Assembly (NCBI GenBank): GCA_963556255.1
Contig: OY744609.1
Span: forward strand, 5,158,334-5,222,333
DNA length: 64,000 bases
Direction: 5' to 3'
Source: Allolobophora icterica
Lineage: Eukaryota > Annelida > Clitellata > Crassiclitellata > Lumbricidae
Position numbers and translations under genes: made by a program. A model generated the notes under the pieces. That model saw only the letters and a program-made list of their open reading frames with translations, did no database searches and was not told where the DNA came from. Each line of letters starts with the position of its first letter. The stretch's first letter is position 1. Positions 44,674-56,706 of the stretch are shown here, piece after piece.

Positions 44674-47600
44674 CTAGTCCTGAGTTGGTTTTATTCGGGG
44701 CATCAGACGAACTTCGAATGGTGATGGAGCAGTAGTAGCGGCACTGACCTCCTTCACATTGATCGAGTCCTGACCTTCTGGTGGTCGGATATCGAAACGC
44801 TGGATGAGACTTGTGAGAAAGAGAAAGGTCTTCTGACGACCAAGAATCTCTCCGATACAAGAGCGCTTTCCTACAACAGAACAATGAAAGTTCATGATAG
44901 TCTAGAGGTATACGTGCGGGACAATAGACGACGAACCTGGCTGAAGATAAGAAAAAGAAGTCGCTAACATTTCATACACGTGGCTTCATGATTCTTTGCT
45001 AAAGGGACTGATCAGCTTCATCACAAATAGTAATCATCATTCAGTGTTATAACAAGTGTACGAGTTATAAATGGTGCGAATGGCTATATCCGGTTTTAAT
45101 TTTTAAGTAGTTCAAGTTCATAGTCACATGTATAGACTATTCTACGCGAATCTAAATCTTGAAATTAAATATAGATTTTGGGCAAACCCTGCCAGTACCA
45201 GCGGGGCACTGGGGATCCTTCACCATTTGGCGCCTATATCTATCCTTCAGTGATACTGTCGTGGAATTTACAATGTATGTATTCTCCATAACTTGTTAAG
45301 CAATTAGTTACCTGCAGGTGAAACAAATTCTCCATAACATACCCAATCCGAATCCAATCATTTTCTCACTGTTGATGATCTTGTTGTCTCTGTCGAGGAA
45401 TCTTTCCGGTCTGAAGTTCTCCGGATCTTTCCAGAACTGCTTGTCCATGTGAGCGCTGTAGATATTCGCTATCACCTAAAGCAGAATGATTCTAATCTGT
45501 AGGAATACACTTGGTAAACGAAGCCTATTCGGCAGTTTTGCTGTGGCTATGAATATCGTCGCAATGTGTAAATATAATTAAGATCATATAATTATTACAT
45601 TGTTATGATAAATACTATTACACAAGTAATTTATATATGTTAACAATATTTTATAGCTCTTTTTGCTACTATATTTATATTGCCTATATGACACAATGCA
45701 ATGCAACTCTATTGTGATATGGCCCTCCTTCGAAAGTTCAGGATTACAAACACGACCGTACGATAGATTATCGATAGAGCTCAGCTATAACTTGCGAGTG
45801 AATGACTTGTTCAAGGTCCATACACAGTAACCACCTGTGTGGAGGCTAGCACCCGTAATCTCCAAGCTACAGACCATTATTCTACATCGCTTCAACCTCA
45901 TCTGATCATACCACGACAAAACAGACCAGTCAATAATTACCATGGATGCTTTAGGTACGTCGTAATCAAGTACTTTGGTGTCTTTCAGAGTTGCATGCGG
46001 TACTAAAATCGGAGCTACAGTGCGTCGTCTCATGACTTCCAGGACCACAGCTTCAGTGAACGGTAAACGTGATTTATCATCGAGAGACGGAAGTCTGTCT
46101 CCTGGGACCATTTCATCGATCTCCCTCTGAAAGCGGTTCTGAATCTCGGGATGGTTGGCTAATTCCACCGTTGCCCACTGCAGCGTTGTCGACACAGTAT
46201 CTGTACTTCCAAAGCACATATCTCGAAGCACATAGAGTAAGTCTTGATGGTCATAATCGGTTCCCTCAATTTCCAGAAATCTCCCGACGAAGGTGGGCTC
46301 AGAATTGGTGGTCTTGATGAACTTTATCCCAACTTCGATGGCGCTCATTAGGTTCCTGCCGGCCGTTCGCAAACCGTCGATCCTCTTCGAAAACATTGGC
46401 AGAAAGCGAACAATTGGGGCCACGTTGACTGTCATATCCATGTTTGCAACGCACTCTGCAACACTCGTAACGATTGTAGAATGGTCCCTCGGCAAAGACT
46501 GTAGAAAGTTTTTGCCGAACAGAATGCTTAGTACAACATTTGAAGTGGCGAAAGTGATCGGCCATTTTGGATCGAAAGGACGGCCATTTTGTTTCAGAAT
46601 TTCCTCGATCATTGACTCAACTTCTTGGAGAATTCGTGTCTCAGAGACACTCTGAACACCAAATCCAAACTCCTTCAGGATGGATAGGGACAGCTTATGG
46701 TATTTCTTAAACACCTGGTCGTATCTTTTATGAATGATACCTGGCAAAGCCAAATCAAGAATTAATTACACAGCTTGGTTTATTTACAGTATTTGTTTTA
46801 AAATTGAAACGTTTAATTGTGCAGGCACTAGACTACTACGCAGTTCGGCACATTAAGACTATTACGCATTGCCATTAGTAATTATTGCGAATTATTTACA
46901 AGGCACTTAATGGCTTTAAACTACAGTGGTGTGAAAATTATTAGAATCAAGCACGAAAATGTGATTATTTGTACTTTTTTTTCTTTTAAGTCAGAAACTG
47001 TCAAGATCAGTCAACATTTAGTATGTATGTATGTATGTATGTATGTATGTATGTATGTATGTATGTATGTATGCATGCATGTATGCATGCATGCATGCAT
47101 GCATGCATGCATGCATGTATGTATGCATGTATGTATGTATGTATGTATGTATGTATGTATGTATGTATGTATGTATGTATGTATGTATGTATGTATGTAC
47201 CTATGTATGTATGTACCTATACATACTATAGGTATGTATGTTTGGATGTATGTATGTATGTATGTATGTATGTATGTATGTATGTATGTATGTATGTATG
47301 TATGTATGTACCTATACATACTATAGGTATGTATGTTTGGATGTATGTATGTATGTATGTATGTATGTATGTATGTATGTATGTATGTATGTATGTATGT
47401 ATGTATGTATGTATGTATGTACGGATGTCGGCACAGTAGTCATTGTTTAGAGAGCTCGGCATGTAACGTATGTACTGTACATACGTTACATGCCGAGCTC
47501 ATACATACATACATAAATACATACATAAATACATACATACATACATACATACATACATACATACATACATACATACATACATACATACATACTAAATGTT

Positions 47601-49849
47601 GACTGATCTTTACAGTTTCTGACTTAGAAGAAAAAAAGTAAAAATAATCACATTTTCGTGCTTGATTCTAATAATTTTCACACCACTGTAATTCCAATGA
47701 TTTAAGTATGAACTCTATTATTCCGGTATCTCATGTGTAAGGTATCAGCCGATGGCTCACCAAAACCATTTCGTAATAAAGGCAGCATCCAGAGGATCAT
47801 TTCGTAAGACAGAAAGGCCGTCTGTGGTAGATAAACAAATTTTAAAGTCTGGATTATAATAGACCTAATGATTTAGATTAAGGCAAAGTTACTGCACTCA
47901 TTCTTTTGCTTTATCTTCAGCATTCGAAAGCGTTGATCATAACATCCTCTTCAGTGAGTCGAACGCTGGTTAGATCTTTCTGGTCTGTTTCTTACCTGGA
48001 CTGTCATGCTCAGCCACTTCATAGTAATCAATTACTCATTTCGGTGCTAAATGTCTTGAACTGTGTATTCACAGGCACAGTTTCCGCTGACCGATAAACC
48101 AATTAAGCATTTTTCAGCGAATAGACATTTCCTTATCCAAAAAATCATTTCCACCTATTCGAAGATTTAAAAAAGAAGCAATTTTAATTATAGTTCTGTA
48201 ATTGTATTTCTGATTTCATTGTCCAACTTTTAAGCTAAATTAGAATTATTAGCCTCTATATTTGATTTCTAATTGAATTCTAAATTTAGATTAAACTTTA
48301 TTATCAGTTTTTCTTTTCGTGCAACACGCTATAAGCCTCGGAATCAGCGTGGCTAATAGAGGCTATAGAGCCGCTGCAATAGTAACGTAATGTACAAATT
48401 CGAGGGTGTTGGAGGCAACGCATCGACTGACCTCTCAACTCGTGGTTAAGGACCTTCTCTTCAGTCCACAGAGAATTTCTGTCGGCGAACGCCTCCGAAT
48501 GTCTGACAAATGCATCGAATATCGCCTCGTAGCTGTTCAGAACCACCACCAGGCTGTAGAAGAAATCAAGGGAGTGGCGTCGTAAGACTAGCAGAAGATG
48601 ATGATGACTGTTAGGTGGATTTGTCATTAGGCATATTTAGTGCACTTCTCAGCCACGTACTAACAATCACGTATAGATACTTAGACAGACATATGCGAAC
48701 CAGGGGCGTAGCCAGACTTCAATTCAAGAGGAGGCAACTATTGCTTGTCAAAACTTTATGCAATGGCGGCGATCTTGTTTCAGAGGTGAGGGGGAAATTT
48801 TTCAGCGTCCGAAGGGCGGCCGCAAAAACTTCTGAGAATTTCAGAATTTCGCTCTGAGAATTTCTAAAATTTATGTTACGGAAAAAGTTGATGACCTTTT
48901 TTTTTAGTCATTAACACATTCGAGGACTTTAAGACTTTCTTCTGGGGGGGGGCTAAAGACACAAATCAAGAGGAGGCAAAATCCACCTCTGCAGTAACGC
49001 AGGGCTATAACCCATGGAAAATTTAAAAATCCACAAAACCAAGAGGAGGCAAATGCCTCCTCTTGCCTCCATGTAGCTAGGCCTATGATGCGAACCCACA
49101 TGCACATATACAAACATACATTGTATGCACCAATATCTTCGGTTGATGTGTTGTGCCAAAGGCACTACCGGTAGAATTACAACTACACTTTGGTTTTGGT
49201 GATGGTGGGGGATGCTATTGAAGGTGGTGAAGTCAATCATAGTGATGTTGTTCATGATGGTGGTTGTGGTAGTGGTGCTTGCGATGGTGGAGGTAGGTGG
49301 TGTTGATGATGATGGTGGTGATGGTAATAATAGTGGTTGTGGTGTTGGTGATGGTGGTGCTGGTGCTAGTGGTTATAATAGTGTCGATGATGATGGTGAT
49401 ATCGGTGATTGTGGTGGTGGTGATGATCCTGTGGTGCATATAACGATGGCCATAATAATGATGATAATGACCTCGAAGAGGAAAGTCATGAGACTGATTG
49501 ATATGAATCTTGTAAGCATTATATCGGTGATGATCATGAGAATCAAAGTTAAAAGAAAACCGATAACGTTAAATTGGATTACTTCACAAGAGCAAACCGT
49601 TTCCTACCGTTTTCCAATGTGAAAGGAGAAGATAGGCCCATGTTTTTCCGCGGATTTCATAAAGTGTTCTGGAAGAACAGTCATTCCTCCACGAAGAATC
49701 GCACCGAAAACTGGTAGAACTGGAAGCGGTGGCGGATATCGCTTTCCATTATCTTTGACTCCGTTCTGCTTAAAACGACGCCACAAAAGGAAGACAGCAA
49801 CGATTGTAAAGGATGCTGCGAATACCTGAATCTCACCTCCGTCCAACAT
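44674..49849 (-). CDS. Cytochrome P450, CYP2 clan (gene D), five coding exons
   Basis: Predicted ER-bound monooxygenase; substrate unknown. Exons, all minus: 49849-49608, 48553-48432, 46740-45941, 45475-45343, 44870-44674. They total 497 codons in one frame with phases 2, 1, 0, 1. Features are an N-terminal anchor with PPPLPVLP hinge, I-helix FGSTDTVSTT, K-helix EVMR, RPERFLD, haem signature FGLG|KRSCIGE (Cys437) and C-terminus KPTQD. Intron 3 has a normal GT donor (GTAATT), unlike B and C. Intron 2 contains a Tc1-type MITE and intron 1 a hAT MITE, neither touching a splice site. The ATG directly follows TTCTCCACAG. Confidence 0.95.
45740..45890 (-). mobile_element. Old SINE in intron 3 of gene D
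   Basis: Same position as in B and C. It contains GCGAGTGAATGACTTGTTCA, a body word shared with the SINE at 50690-50907. Confidence 0.45.
46924..47688. mobile_element. Tc1-type snap-back MITE in intron 2 of gene D
   Basis: Starts CAGTGGTGTGAAAATTATTA and ends with its reverse complement, with TA duplications at 46922-46923 and 47689-47690. The arms stay complementary inward through about 100 bp of unique sequence into (ATGT)n and (ACAT)n tracts. A shorter palindrome, GAGCTCGGCATGTAACGTAT and its complement, lies at about 47453-47502. Confidence 0.93.
47023..47420. repeat. (ATGT)n tract with GCAT and CCTATACATACTATAGG interruptions
   Basis: Left arm microsatellite of the MITE; the complementary (ACAT)n lies at 47503-47591. 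Met/Tyr/Val/Cys-repeat frames here are artefacts. Confidence 0.97.
48701..49087. mobile_element. hAT-type MITE with perfect 8-bp target duplication
   Basis: Begins CAGGGGCGTAGCCAGACTTC and ends GTAGCTAGGCCTATG. ATGCGAAC flanks both sides (48693-48700 and 49088-49095). AAGAGGAGGCAA recurs inside. Lies in intron 1 of gene D. Confidence 0.88.
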
Positions 49850-51521
49850 CTGTGGAGAAAAAACATACTTTTTCGCAAATAAGTTGTCGTCGGCATTTCA
49901 AAAATTATCTATCTAGTCTCATGTTCCTGGTTGCGGTTTGCCAACCAGTTTTGCATAATAAACGAATATACACACACAAAAATCTATATGCTAAATCAGT
50001 AGGTTTTCCCATTATATTGATGCATGGGTAACAAAAGGCATGGTAACGCAATATACGGTAAAGTGCACTGAAGTCAAGTATGTTAGAAGGAATAGCCGAA
50101 ATCAGAACGCAACGTAATTATTATTTTGTAATTGTAGTAGAACATTTATAAAGCTTGACGCAAAATGTCAGTGGCGCTCCCGGCTTGGCCCAATGTCATC
50201 AATTAGAAACAGGGGCGCCCGCAGGCTTAAAAATATTGGACGCACACCCCTCTCATAAACAAATAGTATGGCCGCTTGCCCGCTTTGTTACCATAGATGC
50301 ATGTATAAGTAAAAAAATTGAAATCACTGCCATATAGTAATGATAAGCGTAACCACACATTTTTAATTTAGTTAACATCTAATGCTTTAACATGCTGTAT
50401 TGCCGTTTAACAAAAATATTGATGCGATGCCAATTCCTTGTGTGGATTTGATTTGGTGGGTGGATGCACGTGCGTCCAGTGCGTCACGCTGCGGGCGCCT
50501 CTGATTACAAACAGAAAAGTTTTCAGGCGATAGTCTAATACGCCTCGGATTACTCGCGGAGTTATGTGATGCGCGTTTTGTCAGTTCTTCACCTGTTTCT
50601 TCTACTTGTTTCTTTATGCAACACATATTTATATTTATTCATTTAGTATTTATATTTATTTACTATATTTATTTTTTTAATTTTTTTTTCGGATATTTCT
50701 ATAGCACCTCTCGAAGTCAACTACTACTCAGAGACGCTCCCGACTACATCATTTGATACTGTGCCGGAATTTTCACGCCGAAGCGTCACGAGCAACTGCG
50801 AGTGAATGACTTGCCCAAGGTCCGTACGCAGCGGCTAGAGTGGGATTCGAACCTGCAACCCTTCGGTAACAAGGCGCCGAACTTACCACTGAGCCACCAC
50901 GCCCCAAATATATATTTTTATGAAGTGCTAACGATTCAATTCTCTTAGCATCAGTATATCGCTCTGATTAAAAAAGACGAGGCCTGCAACTATTTAGTCT
51001 AGCCTACCACATCGCACAGTCCAAAGTGTTTCAGTCTGAAACCGGTGGCTAAAAAAAGGAATGACATATTTATGGATCCGTCAGCCAATCAGATTGTAAG
51101 CTTACAGCTAAAAAAGAACAGACTGTAAGGCCAAAATCTGGGACACGTCTTAGACTCTGACACTGCGTTTGGAAATCGAATACATGTTTCACTTACGTAT
51201 ATTTGCTAATATCTAGGCCCTAAAGTACGCAATCTACCTACACGTGAGAAATTGTGAACCATAACTTACAATCTCTCTGAAAACAACTCTCCTCATTACA
51301 TTTTCCAGATATAAATTTAATAATAGCAACCAACATCACAAACAATTATTCACATAAAGTCTACTTTCTTGTTCAAAGGATTTTGCAATCGCCAAAACAA
51401 CGCCATTATTGTGGTTTTCTTGAAAGCGATTCTATGGCGATATGCAACTCCAGAGCGGAGAGATTAAGTCATCGCAACGCCAAAATACAAAGGGGATTGG
51501 TCGACCCAGACAAATCAGAGG
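49850..51521. other. 5' flank of gene D
   Basis: Matches the flank of gene B in two parts (to about 50200 and from about 50940), separated by a region holding a SINE. No gene seen. Confidence 0.5.
50690..50907 (-). mobile_element. tRNA-derived SINE with a LINE-like 3' tail
   Basis: Minus-strand head GGGGCGTGGTGGCTCAGTGG and B box GGTTCGAATCCCACTCTAGC. The body passes GGACCTTGGGCAAGTC, and the 3' end GTCGGGAGCGTCTCTGAGTA then GGTGCTATAGAAATA resembles the LINE end at 190-265. Confidence 0.75.
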
Positions 51522-51529
51522 ACTGGAAG

Positions 51530-53095
51530 TAGAGCCCTGCGCCGACGTCATAGTGTCGGCGGCGGCGCGCCGGTCATTTTTGGTCGGCGGCGGCGGCGCG
51601 CCGACGAACAAAAATCGGCGGCGGCGGCGCCCACAAAATGTCGGCGTCGGCGCGGCGCGGCGCGGCGTGCCCTAGTCAGAAACATGAGTCACCATGGACA
51701 TCCGCAAGAATTTTTCCGGAGGGGCAAAATGACGTTTTTGCATGGAAAATCTATTCACAAATCCAGGGGGCAAATCTTCCCTTCCCCTCCTCCGGACGCC
51801 AATGTGAGTCACTATGAGAGTTGATCAGCCGTTGGTCCGGTGACCAGTCAAAGGGCCAAGTTCTCTAAAGCCACTCCATCACACTGAAGCTCAACTACAT
51901 ATAAAGGGACTGAAAGAGAAGATACCTTCAGACATTTGCCTTACAAACATCCTTAATTACACTGCACATCTGTATTATAGGTATTGGCAAATTGTAATCA
52001 GATGAAGCAACATGCATTTGCATATTGCATGAATACACGTGCATATGCACTGATACAGTGTAAGCCTACACACCTAGTCACGTGGCAGATGCTGGATAAC
52101 AGCATCCTCCCAGTAAGAGAGGCTGCTGAAGCCATGAAGTGGAATGTAAATATATACGTTTTCCTATGGTAATACACTGGCCGAGTGGCCTCACTCCTGT
52201 TAATTTTTCAATGAATTTACCAGGTGGTCTGCTGCCCGTTTGAATTGGTGCCACGCCATTTAAAGTTTCCACATATAGAACATTGTTTGTATCAGACTAA
52301 ACTGAAAAAGACCAGTCTTGATACTATACGTACTAAGTCAAAACCTGTGTCAACTGATACTGTTTACCTGAATAGAATCCAGCCAAAAGTATTAATCAAT
52401 TATTCCTTCCCTTCTGCAGGATTATTACTTAAATGGCATATCTTGATATTAATATAACTCATAAACTCCTCTAATCTTACAACATTAAGCCAACAATTTA
52501 CACCATTGTAGTAAGACCACAGACATCAAAGACAACAATCAATAAGTTATAGAAGCTATTCAACATGAAGGTAACGAATGAGGGAATACTGTAGTACTGT
52601 TACATGTAGTACACATACAAAGACATGCCTTGCATATTGCTTTTGTTGTCAAGGTATTAAGGAAATGGCAACAGGAACAGATGTATCAAAACAATGGTTA
52701 CTTGTAACAAGATATCGCTTTAAATGAGTGGGTGTATCATGGCACAAAGACAAGATCATCAAAGTATAGGGAAAACGGATTTAGTCAGGAAGACAATGCA
52801 TTCTTGGTATCAAGATAAAGACCACAAACATTGTAATCAGCTATGTTCACTCTTTATCTTCTTCACTAACACACGAGTTCCTAACAATCAAAGTGCCATT
52901 CCTGAGAATAGTTTGCTTATCTTTGCAATATCATGCAAAACATGAAAAATGCAACATTATCAATTAAGTATATCAAACTGGCATCGGCGGCGCGCCGACA
53001 GATTGTCGGCGGCGGCGCGCCGACAAACAAAAATCGGCGGCGGCGGCGCCCACGAAATGTCGGCGGCGGCGCGGCGCGGCCGGCGCAGGGCTCTA
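51530..53095. mobile_element. Non-autonomous hAT-type element with GC-rich ends
   Basis: Ends TAGAGCCCTGCGCCGAC / GGCGCAGGGCTCTA, flanked by ACTGGAAG on both sides (51522-51529 and 53096-53103). About 150 bp at each end are CGG-rich with TCGGCGGCGGCGGCGCC words in matching order. The AT-rich middle (51830-52930) has only short frames that I do not recognise. The site in the flank of gene B (near 23930) is empty. Confidence 0.9.
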
Positions 53096-53254
53096 ACTGG
53101 AAGCACTGAACGTCCGGAACATACACCAACGCCATAGAAAATGCTTTTTAACAATTAAACCGCATTGTCATATAATTATTATTAATTATCATTATCCACA
53201 GTTCGTTGAAATATACTGGCACAAAGCAGGACATACTTTAACATAATAATTATA

Positions 53255-53420
53255 TTGTCTATATGCAAATAGTCTATATAAACTAGGAAACTGGAATCCT
53301 TACCTTATCGTCTATTGTTGAGAGCTCAACATATGTGGAAACCTTGGCTGTATCTGTTGAAAGTGACTTTGAATTCTCACATAGACAACTACGGAAACTG
53401 CAAGACGAAGTCTAATGCCG
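53255..53420 (+). promoter_or_regulatory. Octamer plus TATA module, copy 4
   Basis: ATGCAAAT (53263-53270) and TATATAAA (53275-53282), with the same spacing as copies 1 and 2 and the same conserved stretch after them. Confidence 0.4.
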
Positions 53421-53658
53421 CAGTACAAGAATTACAGGCTATTTTAGGACTAAATTGAGGTCAACAACTAGCGAATGATAGGTGAATCTGTCATAGATGA
53501 GTTTATCTAACCGAATCCAGTGACACCTAAAGCACCAAAGTTATCGTTTTGATACAGATGCCTGGTCGAAGGTCGATTCACGTGAAATCAAAACTACAGA
53601 AAGTGTTTGATAGAATACCTAACGCATTGTGTGGAGCCAAGGAAAAAACTGATGTAGC

Positions 53659-54782
53659 GCCAAGTACCTCCGTGATTTCTTCACCATCCAGGCAACCCGC
53701 TCCACCCGATCATCCTCCTACCTCAGTCTTTCTCGACCCCCAGTCACCACTCATCTCCAGTTCCCCAATCGAGCCATAGACAAGACAGCACCACGCCTCT
53801 GGAACGATCTCCCTCCTGAATTTCACAGATTTCCAGTTCCTCCATCATCATTGCAACCCGTCTTCCATCCTCCTCCTCATGCTTCACTATCACCCCCGGG
53901 CTTTCCACTCAAAACTGAAGTCTCATCTTTCCAAGAACTCCTACCCTGACTCATCTGATCCTCCGACTTCCAATTCTTCTCGCCCTAAACGACACCCGCC
54001 TTAGCAGCAGCCAGCAGGTGCTCTGCCTTCTCTCTTGATCTGGCCAGTGATGGGCAATAGTTAACTAAAAAGTTGCTAACTATTAGTTTAACTAAAAAAT
54101 TTTAGTTAAGGAAGAAGTTTAACTAAAAAAAATAGTTTAGTTAAAACCATAGTTTAACTAAAAAATTTTTGTTGCTAACTAAAAAGTTTAACTAAAAAAA
54201 TCAGCAATATGCAACTATTTTTCCACAGTGAACATTGAACACTGTCAGCAAAAAAACATTTTAATACTGCATGGTTTTAGCATTTACAGCCTGTGTTTTC
54301 AAATTCATACACTACTTACAGTGCACATGTAACTGTATGCCAGAACAGTACACATTGCATAGTTTGAAGGTGAAATTGTCATTGACGCTTTGCATTATTA
54401 CAGTTCACTTAACGTCTTTTATTGCAAAAATGTTTGTCGTAAATAGTTGGAAAATAGTTGGAAAAAGTTTAACTACTTTTTTTTAGTTTAGTTAACTAAT
54501 TTCCAAAATCAGTTGCCAACTTTAGTTTAACTACTTTTTTTTAGTTGGAAAATAGTTTTAGTTTAACTAAAAAAAATAGTTTAGTGCCCATCACTGGATC
54601 TGGCACCATGGAAACCGGATTTGAATCTCCTTCTCTCTATAAAACCCCCTCTGGTTTGACGTAACGCTCGTGAATAGGCTGGTGTCCTGCCCTTGGCATT
54701 CGAGTGGCGCTTTAGACGTTTGGAGATTACGATTACGATTACGATTACACCAGTATCGGAAATAGTCAGATAAGTCAAAAAA
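53659..54782 (+). mobile_element. LINE (CR1/L2-like) 3' end, split by a hAT MITE
   Basis: A 96-codon open stretch (53659-53949) reads LRDFFTIQATRSTRSSSYLS and later APRLWNDLPPEF before a stop, the usual end of a LINE reverse transcriptase ORF. After the MITE the 3' UTR continues with GAGTGGCGCTTTAGACG and ends in GATTACGATTACGATTACGA repeats. It is 5' truncated. Confidence 0.85.
54045..54596. mobile_element. hAT-type MITE nested in the LINE
   Basis: Ends CAGTGATGGGCA / TGCCCATCACTG, with perfect 8-bp duplication GATCTGGC (54037-54044 and 54597-54604). AGTTTAACTAAAAAA repeats fill both arms. Confidence 0.95.
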
Positions 54783-56706
54783 TGAATCAACAGATTAATA
54801 TTAAGCGCCTAATGACAAATTGAACAAAAGAAAATGGGCATGAAAAATAGTATGCAATGCTGTAAAATCGACGCCTCTCTTTAGGTATGTCCAAAAGGAG
54901 TCTTGCAAGTGGGATAATTAAAGATTTATTTAATTCTAGGTTCTCTGCTATAATTGATGCATACATATCAAATAACGCATACCTCTGCGTTATAAAGGTC
55001 TAATGCCGGGTAATACACAGCATAATACACGTTAAAACGTTAGATGGAGATACATTCAAACAAATGGTCCGTATCAAATGACTGAGTAATTGGATGAGAC
55101 TTTGATGTAGATAATTGGGAGTAGTTTTTTAACGACGCTGATGATTTGCGTCACCCTTCTCCTTTATCTGGGATTATCGTTAAATCAAATCCAGGAAACT
55201 TGGCACTTAAACTAGCATAATATAACACAAAAGTAATAAGTAGTATATTCTTTATTAACCAATTGCTAATCGCGATTCGGTGTACAGACATCAATAAACA
55301 CAGTTAAAACGCGTATAGCATCATAACAATTATTATATAAAGAAAACATTTTTATAGCCCCCTCAGGTACCTCCCAAAATACTGGCATCTAAAGCGCAGA
55401 AAACGCCTCTGATTAGGTTTTCTGAAAGCGGCATTGTATAGCGTACACACGTATATATATATATATATATAATTAAAACTATTAAATCACAGTTAGAATA
55501 CATCGATTACGTAAGTGCAGGGTTGCAACTTTTCGATTGTCTTTCTTGGAATTAAACTAGTCAACAAGACTACTTTTACATGCTTCAGCGCTTGTAAGTT
55601 CGTGCTCAGCGCTTAGCTTTAGTGTAGCGCTTTAGAAATTTAGAGCTCACGATTACGATTACGATTACGATTAAGAAAAATGGACAGACTCCTTGCCCAA
55701 AAATGTGTTCAAAACTAACTGAATCTAAAACAAGAGAGTAAATCTACTACAATGCTACATGTATGTTACTCGGTAATGATTGTCGAGTATGTTGCCCCAC
55801 TTCACGTTTATCTGGCCGCAGAATCGTCGTTTCCAAATCTTGATATGAACTTTTCCCTGTTACACGCACTTCGACAGTACAGCGTTGTCTATTCGGTGGT
55901 CTGGCCACCCGCCGGGAATATATCTTCTCTTTTTATCTGCGTGTTTTAACCAGGAATGCAACACATGCACATTCTCCAAGCATAGGACAACTTTTCTCCT
56001 TCACGTTTGCTGGATTGGGAGAGCCTCTGAGTAAGTATGTAAGAGAGGCGATATAAGTGCTCTCAATGAGTAACGCGATCAGTTTTGGATGTAGTATTTC
56101 AAGCAATCAGTCAATCGAAATTTGGTCAGTGCCCCTTCAAGATCCATAGTCAGAGGCGCTCCCCAACCAGGCCAGCGAAAAAAGTTAGAATCCGCCAGGC
56201 CCAGTTGGTGTTAACACGTCTAGACGCAAACGATCAAATATGCCAATCTATCAACTTCTGTATACATACATCTTCGTTCACACAAGACAGAATTTCTTTC
56301 GGCTGTTTACTTCACTCGACACGAAAGAGTCTTTTGTGGTGTTATTTGAGACACATCACACTTAGAACTCTGAACTCCACGTTCTCAGTAACTGTAGGGT
56401 GACTTGTCATTCACAAAATGTAAAAACAAACTTTAGGCCTACTAACTTGATAGTGTTTACGAGACTTGGTAATTTTTCTCGCTGCTGAATTAAAAAACGG
56501 TACAACGTATATATTTCTGGATTAGTCGAAATCTGGAAAATATGGTGGGAAGCACTTCTGAAACCGCATTGGTAAATTTATGCAGCGCATCTTCAGAAAA
56601 CTTATCCAACGTACTCATACAATGAGTACACTATGTTCTACTGCGCTGATAGAGTCAAACTGACAACATTCCGTTCAACTTCTTCTGCACCCTCTCGTTC
56701 CAGAAA
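54783..56706. other. Spacer between genes D and E
   Basis: 55085-55215 matches 43830-43990. 55225-55330 holds a minus-strand SINE tail (AATAAAGAATATACTACTTA). 55560-55675 is another LINE 3' end with GATTAC units, and 55990-56060 a third. No gene seen. Confidence 0.5.

Noticed and set aside
46910..47602. Frames of Met-Tyr-Val-Cys and His-Thr-Tyr-Ile repeats
   Set aside because: They come from (ATGT)n and (ACAT)n tracts in a snap-back MITE.
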